DNA from: Paenibacillus pedocola
Lineage (GTDB): Bacteria > Bacillota > Bacilli > Paenibacillales > Paenibacillaceae
Reading direction: 5' to 3'
DNA length: 64,000 nucleotides
NCBI RefSeq assembly: GCF_031599675.1
Contig: NZ_CP134223.1
Coordinates: 3,534,001-3,598,000, forward strand
Positions within the stretch are counted from its first letter, which is position 1. Every line of letters starts with the position of its first letter. The notes under the pieces were generated by a model. The model was not told the DNA's origin and made no database searches. It worked only from the letters and a program-made list of their open reading frames with translations. Shown here piece after piece: positions 17,210 to 24,740 of the stretch. A program made the translations under genes and the position numbers.

Positions 17210-17228
17210 CGTAAAATAACAGAAACGT

Positions 17229-17256
17229 AGTTTACATATCTTATATTATGTTAACT
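17229..17256 (+). repeat. dif-like Xer site 2
   Basis: 28-bp site. Left arm AGTTTACATAT (17229-17239), centre CTTATA, right arm TTATGTTAACT (17246-17256). The right arm is an exact match to the dif right-arm consensus and the left arm read outward fits 10 of 11. Nearly identical to site 1, including an ATAATGTTT segment a few bases downstream. Confidence 0.55.
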
Positions 17257-17352
17257 AATAATGTTTATGGGATCCTACCCTAGCCGTCTCCCTTATCCTG
17301 TTGTTCCATTTTTTGCTATAATCAGGTAAATAAGCTTAGGAGGGGATTGTCA

Positions 17353-17748
17353 ATGAAGGATGACCCTGCCATTCCGCCGGAACGAGATCCGTATAAAGAA
17401 GTTATGCGCCCGAAAACGAGCAATGCTTACTGCTATAAGCACATACCTCCGCGTATGGTGCCAAATGATATCGACTGGTATATTGAACCAATGACTTTTG
17501 AAACGCAGCATGAAGCCTTTGAATGGATTTCCAGCGGTCCCTATAATGAAATAGGCTATCTATACACCGGATATCAGACAACGGACGAAAAATTGGCTAA
17601 CATCCTGTTATTTGAGCTCGTCAGAAGCAATACACTCCACGGGCCGCGTTTTCAAGTCCAGGCTGACTACGAATTCCTGAGTGCTGGACAACTCTATAAA
17701 GTATGGGTTACTCCCCTTGCTAAGCCTGATGCTGAAGACAAAGCTTGA
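17353..17748 (+). CDS. conserved hypothetical protein, single gene between two dif-like sites
   Basis: 131 residues, soluble, no signal peptide or membrane segment. The N-terminal 20 residues are proline-rich (DDPAIPPERDPYKEV). They are followed by a mixed alpha/beta region with many aromatics (DIDWYIEPMTFETQHEAFEWISSGPYNEIGYLYTGYQTTDEK). I do not recognise a family. ATG 17353 is chosen because AGGAGGGG lies 7 nt upstream; the in-frame TTG at 17347 is too close to that site. The gene is alone between dif-like sites 2 and 3 and makes up most of that 584-bp segment, the layout of a one-gene cassette. Confidence 0.65.
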   Translation: MKDDPAIPPERDPYKEVMRPKTSNAYCYKHIPPRMVPNDIDWYIEPMTFETQHEAFEWISSGPYNEIGYLYTGYQTTDEKLANILLFELVRSNTLHGPRFQVQADYEFLSAGQLYKVWVTPLAKPDAEDKA

Positions 17749-17839
17749 GTAATTGATGTTCGGAGCCAGCTATTCGCCGAGCATTAAGCACGATTAGCGC
17801 TGGATTGCCGCTCGCAATCTTTGGCGGTATCCTTATACA

Positions 17840-17867
17840 AGTCAACATAATATATAATATGTTAACT
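17840..17867 (-). repeat. dif-like Xer site 3, about 1 kb upstream of xerS
   Basis: 28-bp site. Left arm AGTCAACATAA (17840-17850), centre TATATA, right arm ATATGTTAACT (17857-17867). Each arm read outward matches the dif right-arm consensus at 10 of 11. Symmetry extends outward to ACAAGT / ACTTGT (17837-17842 and 17865-17870). It lies between convergent genes. Orientation is hard to call because the two arms match equally. Confidence 0.55.
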
Positions 17868-18226
17868 TGTAGCTTATAGCTATTCTATTTTATCTTTAAA
17901 GATAAGTTTGAACAGGGAAACCGCAGCATTGAAAATAAAGAATGTCCTGGGCAGCGGGTAACGAGCCACCATAGGCAGGGCATACAGGGAGTGATACATC
18001 TCCGCTAAAGGTATAATTCCCGGCTATTTAGCTAAAATATACCTTCCCACTCTGCCCTGACGCACCCTAATAACCCAGCATCTATAACCCTTGATATAAT
18101 TATGCGCAATGCTGTAGGTTCATAGCAGATATGCCCAGCAATCTCAACCCTTGAGTAACGGTTGGAGGCCGACACCAGCACTATCAATGCGATCTATAAG
18201 CGGCTGAACAATAAAACGGTGTCCAG
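17868..18226. other. 359-bp gene-free region between dif-like site 3 and the GNAT gene
   Basis: There is an imperfect inverted pairing between GGCAGGGCATACAGGGAG (about 17971) and the complement of CTTCCCACTCTGCCCTG (about 18045). A loose direct repeat is CAGCATCTATAACCCTTGA / CAGCAATCTCAACCCTTGA (about 18077 and 18142). No gene, tRNA or complete element is recognised; it may be remnant DNA. Confidence 0.35.
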
Positions 18227-18736
18227 CTATTTTTTGAGATTAGTGGCGCTTTCCGTACTGAAATATTGGCTTGGATTCCCCTGTTTCGGATTGAAGCGCT
18301 CCTTAAATTCACCATTCGTATAGGCTCCAATAACCCGATGCCAGAAATTACGGGCCGGTGTATTGGCGCGGATCTGCGACACCTTCCAATCACCGGGAAA
18401 CATATCGAATAGTCTGTGTGCAGCCCAGGTACCCACACCGCTCCGGCGGTATTTTTGCAGCACGAAAAATTCGGTCATATAAAACTGCCCTTCAGGATTA
18501 CGCAGCAGACGGTCCACCAGGGCGAATCCGGCGATATTACCGTCCGCGGTAAACAGATAAGCGAATTTATTATTACCGCTGTTCCAGTAAGCTTCTAGGC
18601 CCGGATAGGAAGGGAAATTGCCGTCACGGTCAACCTCAAGCTCCAGATACCGGGTGAAATCATATAGATAGAACTGCATCAGTCTGCTGATTATCTGTTT
18701 ATTCTCCTTGGGAACCAATTCGATTCCGAGTTCCAT
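18227..18736 (-). CDS. GNAT-family N-acetyltransferase
   Basis: About 169 residues of GNAT fold. The acetyl-CoA binding motif A is seen in EFFVLQKYRRSGVGTWAAHRLFDMFPG (Q/RxxGxG/A as YRRSGVGT), followed by ARNFWHRVIG for motif B. The N-terminal half FTRYLELEVDRDGNF fits the predicted-acetyltransferase subgroup. ATG 18736 is used: GAGGTGA lies just upstream, and the in-frame GTG at 18745 is part of that ribosome binding site. Convergent with the orphan gene at 17353. Substrate unknown. Confidence 0.82.
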   Translation of the reverse strand: MELGIELVPKENKQIISRLMQFYLYDFTRYLELEVDRDGNFPSYPGLEAYWNSGNNKFAYLFTADGNIAGFALVDRLLRNPEGQFYMTEFFVLQKYRRSGVGTWAAHRLFDMFPGDWKVSQIRANTPARNFWHRVIGAYTNGEFKERFNPKQGNPSQYFSTESATNLKK

Positions 18737-18896
18737 TAGGTTCACCTCTACGATTCACATTTTACTTCACATCATATAACTTTGTCCCCTCGGGGGCAAG
18801 GTCAGTGCGTACATCACCATTCCCGGCCAGCTGCGAAACATGATAAGATAAACAGGCACCCGTATCCACGCATCCTTACAGCAAACTAAGAAAAAG

Positions 18897-19988
18897 GTGA
18901 TTGTCATCAGCATTCAAAAGAACAGCGACCGTAAAAATCTTGATCAAAGGCTGCATCTCATGCCCTGGTTTGTTCAGCAATTCATAGACTATAAACGCCC
19001 TGATCTGTCACCCTCTACCCTTCTGGAATACATCCGTGATTATGAATCATTTTTCGGCTGGTTAAGGGCTGAGGGTCTGTCTGCTGCGGACAGCATTGCT
19101 AACATCACCCTGCTTGATCTGGAAACGCTGCATATGGATAGTATCACAGGCTACCGCCTGCATTTGACAACACGTGCCGAAGGGACTAATACCCGGGTGA
19201 CAGTCTCCCGTAAGCTCTCTGCCCTGCGCTCCCTGTTCCATTATCTCAGCCAGATTGCCGAAGATGAGAATTTCTACCCGCTGTTAAAGCGTAATATTAT
19301 GGCCAAGGTTGAGATCAAGCGGATTCATAAGCCCAAGGATACCGCTGCCAAGCTGAAAGGAAAAATCCTGGAGGATGAAGAGCTGCTGGAGTTCGTCGGC
19401 TATATCTATGAAGGCTATGGACGGGATGTAGAAGCCAATAAGCAGGCTTATTATTCCTTCCAGCTGAACCGTGAACGGGATGCCTGTATAGCCAGTCTGA
19501 TTCTGAACTCCGGGCTACGTGTATCCGAGGTAGTCAATTTGAACATCGATGACCTGGATATTAATAATAAGCTGCTCTATGTATACCGCAAAGGAAATAA
19601 CGATGAAACCTTCAAGACACCGGTTTATTTCCGTGAGCAGGCCAAGGACGATCTTGCACTCTATTTAAGTCTGCGCCAGACACGCTACAAAACGCCAAAA
19701 CGGGAAAAGGCCCTGTTCATCGCTCTGCCAAACGGCAGCCAGGAAGGTAAACGTATGACTAAACGGGCCATCCAGGAGATGATCATCAAATATGCCAAAC
19801 GGTTTGGCAAACCTTATTTAACAGTTCATAAGCTTCGCCACTCATTCGCTACAGACTATTATCTGCAAAATGATATCTACAAAACCAAAGAGCAGCTTGG
19901 ACATGCCTCAACAGAAACGACAGAGGTTTATGCCCATCTTACAGACAAAACGATGTCTGAAGCAATTGAGCGGCGTGTGGAAAGCTGA
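18897..19988 (+). CDS. xerS: tyrosine recombinase XerS
   Basis: Site-specific recombinase of the phage-integrase family, about 360 residues. It has a core-binding SAM-like domain (about 20-125: WFVQQFIDYKRPDLSPSTLLEYIRDYESFFGWL) and a catalytic domain (about 165-355). Catalytic residues visible are R in LNSGLRVSEVVNL, K in YRKGNNDE, H-x-x-R in HKLRHSFAT, H in LGHASTETTEVYAHL and the nucleophile Y in the same motif. Overall it matches the XerS proteins of Firmicutes, which in streptococci resolve chromosome dimers alone at difSL. The start is odd: GTG 18897 sits inside the AAGGTGAT that looks like the ribosome binding site, so the real start may be a non-standard codon a few triplets later (ATC 18906). 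Four dif-like sites lie upstream, the nearest about 1 kb away. Confidence 0.88.
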   Translation: MIVISIQKNSDRKNLDQRLHLMPWFVQQFIDYKRPDLSPSTLLEYIRDYESFFGWLRAEGLSAADSIANITLLDLETLHMDSITGYRLHLTTRAEGTNTRVTVSRKLSALRSLFHYLSQIAEDENFYPLLKRNIMAKVEIKRIHKPKDTAAKLKGKILEDEELLEFVGYIYEGYGRDVEANKQAYYSFQLNRERDACIASLILNSGLRVSEVVNLNIDDLDINNKLLYVYRKGNNDETFKTPVYFREQAKDDLALYLSLRQTRYKTPKREKALFIALPNGSQEGKRMTKRAIQEMIIKYAKRFGKPYLTVHKLRHSFATDYYLQNDIYKTKEQLGHASTETTEVYAHLTDKTMSEAIERRVES

Positions 19989-20036
19989 TTATCTTATATG
20001 CTACTTCTAAAGTATTAGTTATGGAGGGATTTTCTC

Positions 20037-20906
20037 TTGTCTAAGACTCAAGACTATTCAACTTATTCAGCGGCTGAACCGCCGCTAAATCTGCGTGCAG
20101 ACTGCGAGCATTGCTTCGGGTTATGCTGTGCCGCCCTGCCCTTTGCCGTATCGGCTGACTTTGCCATGGACAAAGCAGCAGGCCAGCCCTGCCACAATCT
20201 GCAGGCGGATTTTCGCTGCGGGATTCATGACCGGCTCCGGGAGACTGGTTTTCGGGGATGTACGGTGTATGACTGTTTCGGCGCAGGACAACAGGTATCC
20301 GGCGTCACCTACGGAGGTATTGACTGGCATCAGGCTCCGGCCACGGCGGCTCAGATGTTCGAAGTTTTCCCGGTTATGCGGCAGCTTCATGAATTGCTGT
20401 GGTATTTAACTGAAGCACTGGGCTGGCCTGCGGCGGGTCCCATTCAGCATGGAATAGCTGATATGCTGACCAAGACAGAACAGCTCACCATGCTCCCGCC
20501 TGAGGCGCTGCTGGAGCTGAATGTTGCGGCCCACCGCGGAGAAGTCAATGAACTGCTGCTGCGGGCAAGCGAGCTTACCCGGGAGGCAGTTCGCCGCAAC
20601 CTGAAGCAACAACCAAAACGCCAGAAAAATTACGGCCGCGGTGCCGATCTGATTGGAGCCAAGTTAAAAGGCGCCGATCTGCGCTGCGTCAGCCTGCGGG
20701 GAGCCTATCTCATTGCAGCCGATCTGAGCGGTGCAGATTTGCGGGCGGCCGACCTGATCGGTGCGGATTTCCGGGATACGAATATCTGCGGTGCCGACCT
20801 TTCTTCCAGCCTGTTCCTCACCCAGTTCCAGATTAATGCGGCTAAAGGAGATTCCTCCACAAAGCTGCCTGCAAGACTCACTGCTCCTACCCACTGGCTT
20901 GATTAG
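20037..20906 (+). CDS. YkgJ-like cysteine cluster fused to pentapeptide repeats
   Basis: 289 residues. The N-terminal third has the cysteine pattern CEHCFGLCC, then PCHNL, CGIHDRL, RGCTVYDC. This is the layout of the YkgJ/CxxCxxCC zinc- or iron-binding family. A helical middle (about 95-195) is followed by about eight pentapeptide repeats of A(D/N)LxG type (GADLIGAKLKGADLRCVSL through GADLSSSLF, about 200-262), which form a right-handed quadrilateral helix. The start is TTG 20037 with GGAGGG 9 nt upstream. It follows xerS by 48 nt and could be cotranscribed. Function unknown; the fusion suggests a metal-binding module on a protein- or DNA-mimic scaffold. Confidence 0.8.
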   Translation: MSKTQDYSTYSAAEPPLNLRADCEHCFGLCCAALPFAVSADFAMDKAAGQPCHNLQADFRCGIHDRLRETGFRGCTVYDCFGAGQQVSGVTYGGIDWHQAPATAAQMFEVFPVMRQLHELLWYLTEALGWPAAGPIQHGIADMLTKTEQLTMLPPEALLELNVAAHRGEVNELLLRASELTREAVRRNLKQQPKRQKNYGRGADLIGAKLKGADLRCVSLRGAYLIAADLSGADLRAADLIGADFRDTNICGADLSSSLFLTQFQINAAKGDSSTKLPARLTAPTHWLD

Positions 20907-20944
20907 AGAATTGGATGAACCGAAGGTCTCGGTGAAGACCGGAC

Positions 20945-21286
20945 TTATTCAACCACGATCCGGTCACCTTTGCTTGGAGGCGTAGAAATGACCAGGAATT
21001 CTACTTCTGCGCCTGATGTATTAAATATCTGATGCGGGACCAATGGATGAACCTCGATTCCCTCTTGCGGGTTAAGCACAATTTCCGTACCCGCTATTTC
21101 GAGAGTAGCCGTACCTGAGAGTACAAAGAAAAATTGCCGGGCTTCCTGATGATAATGCTTCACTTCCGCCGTGTTTGCGGGCATTCTTTCATGAATTACA
21201 CTCAGATTATTATTTTTAACAAGATGCCAGCCATCGCATAGGTCTCCCCATGTATAGTGTTCCGCATTTTGCTTGCTTATTTTCAT
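20945..21286 (-). CDS. cupin-domain protein
   Basis: 113-residue single-domain cupin. Motif 1 reads VKHYHQEARQFFFVLSGTATLEI, giving H-x-H with the later E partly replaced by Q. Motif 2 reads GIEVHPLVPHQIFNTSGAEVEFLVIS. Metal binding is likely but the ligand set is not complete. It may act as an isomerase, a dioxygenase-like enzyme or a small-molecule sensor. Convergent with the pentapeptide gene. Confidence 0.82.
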   Translation of the reverse strand: MKISKQNAEHYTWGDLCDGWHLVKNNNLSVIHERMPANTAEVKHYHQEARQFFFVLSGTATLEIAGTEIVLNPQEGIEVHPLVPHQIFNTSGAEVEFLVISTPPSKGDRIVVE

Positions 21287-21424
21287 CTCGTTCGATCTCT
21301 CCTGCTATTCTGTTTCGTTTTGCGGCGCCGCTGCTCTTGTTCCCGAGTAACGGCACCGCTCCTCCTTAAGACCCGTCTTATAAAAAGTATCACACCAGCA
21401 GTAAGCTGATTTTTTGACCATTCT

Positions 21425-21446
21425 ATTGTGAATTTTTCATATGTTG
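21425..21446 (+). repeat. 22-bp sequence duplicated at 17121
   Basis: Exact copy of 17121-17142. It covers the mobB stop codon on the minus strand and the bases just after it. Confidence 0.5.
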
Positions 21447-22087
21447 AAATTTTGAAAATCAGATCGTTGTTCCCACAAAAGGTTGGCAATTCCTTCACTA
21501 TCGTTGATACTAAATAGTTTGTCATGCCAATTTTCCGTGATGGCAGCCTGCTCCATCGTCTCCCAGACGGCGATTGCTGCGATATTACTGGCTTGCTTGA
21601 GGAGGATTCGATCCTCATCGCTATGCAGAAGCACAATTTTGGGATACGCTTCCTGCTTGAATCCTTCAACGATTACATAATCATAGCCGGAGAAATCAGC
21701 AATCAGCTTGGATAAGCTGGAGCCCCGCTCTTCAATAACAGAAGTCCGGGTATTATTCGTTATAGCAACCGCTGCCGCACCTGCCTGACGCTGCTTCCAG
21801 GTATCTGTTCCGTGATGATCCATATCATAATTATGGGCATCATGCTTGATGACAGCGACACTGCAGCCCCTTTGCTTCAGCAAGGGAATCAGAGCACAAA
21901 TCAGCGTCGTCTTCCCGCTGTTCTTGTACCCGACAACCTGGAAAACTGCCGGCAGCTGAACATTTCCCCGCTGTATGCCGTTCCGCTGCTCTCTCTTACC
22001 GGTATTTCCCCTGAGTCTTGTCCTTCTCCCAAGTCGCTTCATTCTGCTTCGCCGGCCCTCCATCCCTGCTCTACCCAACAATCTCAC
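21437..22087 (-). CDS. mobB: molybdopterin-guanine dinucleotide biosynthesis protein MobB
   Basis: GTP-binding adapter of molybdenum cofactor synthesis that works with MobA or MoeA. The P-loop VVGYKNSGKTTL is at about residues 52-63, followed by VIKHDAHNYDMDHHGTDTWKQRQAGA, the MobB switch region, and DYVIVEGFKQEAYPKI. The first 48 residues are arginine-rich and not family-like. The GTG at 22087 gives this long form; an internal start such as ATG 22063 is possible. It overlaps the end of moeA by 17 nt and is the second gene of that operon. Confidence 0.87.
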   Translation of the reverse strand: MRLLGRAGMEGRRSRMKRLGRRTRLRGNTGKREQRNGIQRGNVQLPAVFQVVGYKNSGKTTLICALIPLLKQRGCSVAVIKHDAHNYDMDHHGTDTWKQRQAGAAAVAITNNTRTSVIEERGSSLSKLIADFSGYDYVIVEGFKQEAYPKIVLLHSDEDRILLKQASNIAAIAVWETMEQAAITENWHDKLFSINDSEGIANLLWEQRSDFQNFNI

Positions 22088-23351
22088 CAGGCAATTTCAA
22101 TACCTTCACCCGATCTCCTGCCGCCAGTCCGCGTGCTTCCGGCGGGACGATGATCAGACAGTCACTGTCTTTAATCGTTACCATGACTGACGATTCATCG
22201 ATTCCAGCGGGATAGGCGTAAATGCTGCCTTCACGGATTTCCAGCCGGGCACGGACAAACCGGGTATAGTTGTTCACTTTGGTATAATCCGCACCCATAA
22301 ACGCGGTCCATTCCGGCAAAAGCGGCTGCGCAGCTCCTAGCATCAGTGAAATGACCGGCCGGGCAAAAAGCTGAAACCCGACAAAACAAGCCCCCGGATT
22401 GCCGGATAGTGCCAGCAGCAGCTTCCCGCCCCGCACTGCAGCTGTCGTGACGCTCCCCGGGCGCATAGTAACTTTGTTAAAGAGCATTTCGCCTGTTTTT
22501 TCCCGGACCAGATCGCCCATAATGTCATAGTCACCAACGGACACACCGCCTGTTGTAATGACGAGATCATGCGTTTCCAGCGCCATCTGCACCTTACTGC
22601 GGGCCAGCTCCAGGTCATCAGCGATCGCTCCAAGCATCACTGCCTCCCCTCCGGCCTCCCGTACGAGCGCTTCCAGCATCGGTGAATTGCTGTTGCGGAC
22701 TTTACCGGGCTGAAGCGGTTCATCTACCGCCAAAAGCTCAGACCCGGTTGCAAAAATCGCTACTTTCGGCCGGCGATGCACCTTCACCATGTGAATCCCA
22801 AAAGCAGCCAGCACTGCGATATCACCCGCAGCTATTAAACGGCCGGCCGTAAGTACCAACTGGCCTTCCTTCAATTCAAAGCCGCGCGGTGTGATGTTGC
22901 TTCCAGACAGCTGCGGTTTACGGAGTAAGACGAAGGTCTTCCCGTCCCTATCTCTGCTTTCTGTGATTTCGATCATTACCACTGCATCTGCACCTTCCGG
23001 CACCTGAGCTCCGGTCATAATACGTGCAGCGGTTCCGGGAGTAAGATCTGCTGAAGGTACAGCTCCGCAGGGAATGTTATCTATGACTTCCAGCCATACC
23101 GGATTCTCTGCATTACACTCCTGAGTATCTGCGGCTATAATTGCGTATCCATCCATACCTGAACGGTTAAATGCCGGAAACGGATGCGGGGCGTTGACCG
23201 GTTCAGCCAAATAACGCCCGCAGCTTTGGCTAAGCGGGACCTCTTCTATCCCAAGCACTTTGGCATATTGCATTACCCGGGTTTGCGCTTCCTTCACCTG
23301 TATCGCTTTGCGCTGAAATTTATGATCCTGCATATTATCTCTATTATTCAT
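22071..23351 (-). CDS. moeA: molybdopterin molybdotransferase MoeA
   Basis: Inserts molybdate into adenylylated molybdopterin. About 426 residues. Visible parts are PAFNRSGMDGYAI (domain I/III), GAVPSADLTPGTAARIMTGAQVPEGADAVVMIE, RPKVAIFATGSELL, and the MogA-like DLVITTGGVSVGDYDIM with the catalytic acidic residues. ALSGNPGACFVGF and a C-terminal beta-barrel follow. ATG 23351 is preferred since GGAGG lies 5 nt before it; ATG 23363 is nearly on top of an AAGGAG. First gene of moeA-mobB. No molybdoenzyme is seen in the window. Confidence 0.92.
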   Translation of the reverse strand: MNNRDNMQDHKFQRKAIQVKEAQTRVMQYAKVLGIEEVPLSQSCGRYLAEPVNAPHPFPAFNRSGMDGYAIIAADTQECNAENPVWLEVIDNIPCGAVPSADLTPGTAARIMTGAQVPEGADAVVMIEITESRDRDGKTFVLLRKPQLSGSNITPRGFELKEGQLVLTAGRLIAAGDIAVLAAFGIHMVKVHRRPKVAIFATGSELLAVDEPLQPGKVRNSNSPMLEALVREAGGEAVMLGAIADDLELARSKVQMALETHDLVITTGGVSVGDYDIMGDLVREKTGEMLFNKVTMRPGSVTTAAVRGGKLLLALSGNPGACFVGFQLFARPVISLMLGAAQPLLPEWTAFMGADYTKVNNYTRFVRARLEIREGSIYAYPAGIDESSVMVTIKDSDCLIIVPPEARGLAAGDRVKVLKLPGEIVG

Positions 23352-23466
23352 TAGTGCCTCCATTCTCCTTCAGATCGCGGGTTAAGTGATGTTCCAGCAC
23401 TTGTTAGTGTTCTGACTATTTTAACATGCTTATCTATAAAGTGAAATTTCACTTTGCTGCCGCAAC

Positions 23467-23504
23467 CCAAAAAGGATACCTCCGCTGCGGGCGTAGGTAT
23501 CCTT
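23467..23504 (-). terminator. terminator of the DUF4178 gene
   Basis: AAGGATACCT pairs with AGGTATCCTT; on the minus strand the stem ends in CCTTTTT. Confidence 0.75.
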
Positions 23505-23573
23505 GATTGTATTGGCACATTATAGATACTCATGTATTGCTTAATCCTGTTGCTGTAATCTGAATATGGCAGG

Positions 23574-24080
23574 TTACGACGCGCGGATGACCCGTACATC
23601 AGCCGGAATGACCTTTTCCCCTTCATAGAGCATAAACCGCCCGTTCTGCCACTCTACCCTCAGCAGCCGGTACTCATCTGACTGATACTGCCACACATGC
23701 TGTGTTCCGCCATTCATATAAGGAGTCTGGCCTGTGACAGTCGCATACCCTTCGTATTCTTCCTCAAGAAAATAGGTATAGTCATCCAGCTCCAGCGTGG
23801 CCGGAACTTCTGCAGGATTATCCAACCGCCCGTCAATGGGCTGATAGAGGCTGTACTGGAGCTGTTCCCGCTCTTCAATATATAGATAAGCAATCCGGCT
23901 TCCGTCACGCAATGTTAATACGACTGCGTTGCGGCCGCTTGTCTGCGTCCGTCCGGTTACCTCATAGGTTACCAGCGAAACCTCACAAATATCACCGGGA
24001 GCGAGGTTCAGCATGCTTTTCGGCGCAGCCGGTGCCTGGGGTTTGGAGAAGATATTTCCGATTCGTTTCCAGATGCTCAA
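23574..24080 (-). CDS. DUF4178 protein
   Basis: 168-residue soluble protein of the DUF4178 family, made of beta-strands with SMLNLAPGDICEVSLVTYEVTGRTQTSG and a second half YRLLRVEWQNGRFMLYEGEKV. Members usually lie with pspA, DUF350 and spermidine-synthase-like genes, as in the order here (pspA, DUF350, DUF4178). That points to a membrane-stress or envelope role. The start is TTG 24080 after an AAAGGA-type site. A terminator follows. Biochemical function unknown. Confidence 0.78.
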   Translation of the reverse strand: MSIWKRIGNIFSKPQAPAAPKSMLNLAPGDICEVSLVTYEVTGRTQTSGRNAVVLTLRDGSRIAYLYIEEREQLQYSLYQPIDGRLDNPAEVPATLELDDYTYFLEEEYEGYATVTGQTPYMNGGTQHVWQYQSDEYRLLRVEWQNGRFMLYEGEKVIPADVRVIRAS

Positions 24081-24202
24081 TTTCCATCATTCCTTTTGAA
24101 AAATTTGTAGGCTATGGGATTTGCTCCTGCAGTTTCGATCTTCGCCTCCGCGCTTTTGCCTCTAGCTCGTTCCTTAGTTTAGCTTATATAACCGGGTTAG
24201 CC

Positions 24203-24613
24203 CTATCCGCGGATGAAAGCCGCGATAATTAGAGCACCTGTTACATGCAGCGAGCCGGCCAGCAGCCCGTAGCCTATTTTGCCCAGCCGGGTTCCGTGGT
24301 CAAGGTCAATAGTAGCCCATTTGCCAAGCAGCAGCTCTACAGACTTTTCGAGGATAAACAGCATCCAGAAGGAGACTATGGAGACCACAAGTGCATCTCC
24401 CAAACGGCTCGATGCGGCAATAGAGGACGATAAGATGTAGCCTTGCGCCACGAGTTTCAGCACAAACCGGGTGGTAACCGCCATATTGCCTGCTTTCAAT
24501 TCCTCCAGATCGTTATAACGGGTAAACAGCGAATCCACGAACATCAGCACAAAAAGCAGCACTGCGCCGCTCACCGTCCACACAACCATGGACACCAGAG
24601 TATGGAAATCCAT
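24203..24613 (-). CDS. DUF350 membrane protein
   Basis: About 136 residues with four membrane helices, e.g. SMVVWTVSGAVLLFVLMFVDSLF and VVSIVSFWMLFILEKSVELLLG. It belongs to DUF350 (YjfL-like), found beside PspA-like genes. ATG 24613 gives the usual family length; an in-frame ATG at 24661 lies directly behind the pspA terminator hairpin. It is 79-127 nt after pspA, so transcription may pass through a partial terminator. Confidence 0.78.
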   Translation of the reverse strand: MDFHTLVSMVVWTVSGAVLLFVLMFVDSLFTRYNDLEELKAGNMAVTTRFVLKLVAQGYILSSSIAASSRLGDALVVSIVSFWMLFILEKSVELLLGKWATIDLDHGTRLGKIGYGLLAGSLHVTGALIIAAFIRG

Positions 24614-24667
24614 TGCTTTAGCCCCCGCTTGTTCAGTTTGCCAGCCCGGTATAGAAAGCATAGATAA

Positions 24668-24704
24668 GGCGAAGGAGAAACGACTCTTCTGTCTCCCCTT
24701 CGCC
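24668..24704 (-). terminator. hairpin after pspA
   Basis: GGCGAAGGGGAGA pairs with TCTCCTTCGCC on the minus strand with a short, weak T-tract. It may reduce rather than stop transcription into the DUF350 gene. Confidence 0.6.
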
Positions 24705-24740
24705 TGTAACCACCGGCTCAGGACCGGCTAATACCCTATG

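Noticed and set aside
17868..18226. Possible insertion-sequence remnant after dif-like site 3
   Set aside because: Some frames near 18160 look like a protein end, but no transposase motif, inverted terminal repeat or target duplication is visible.
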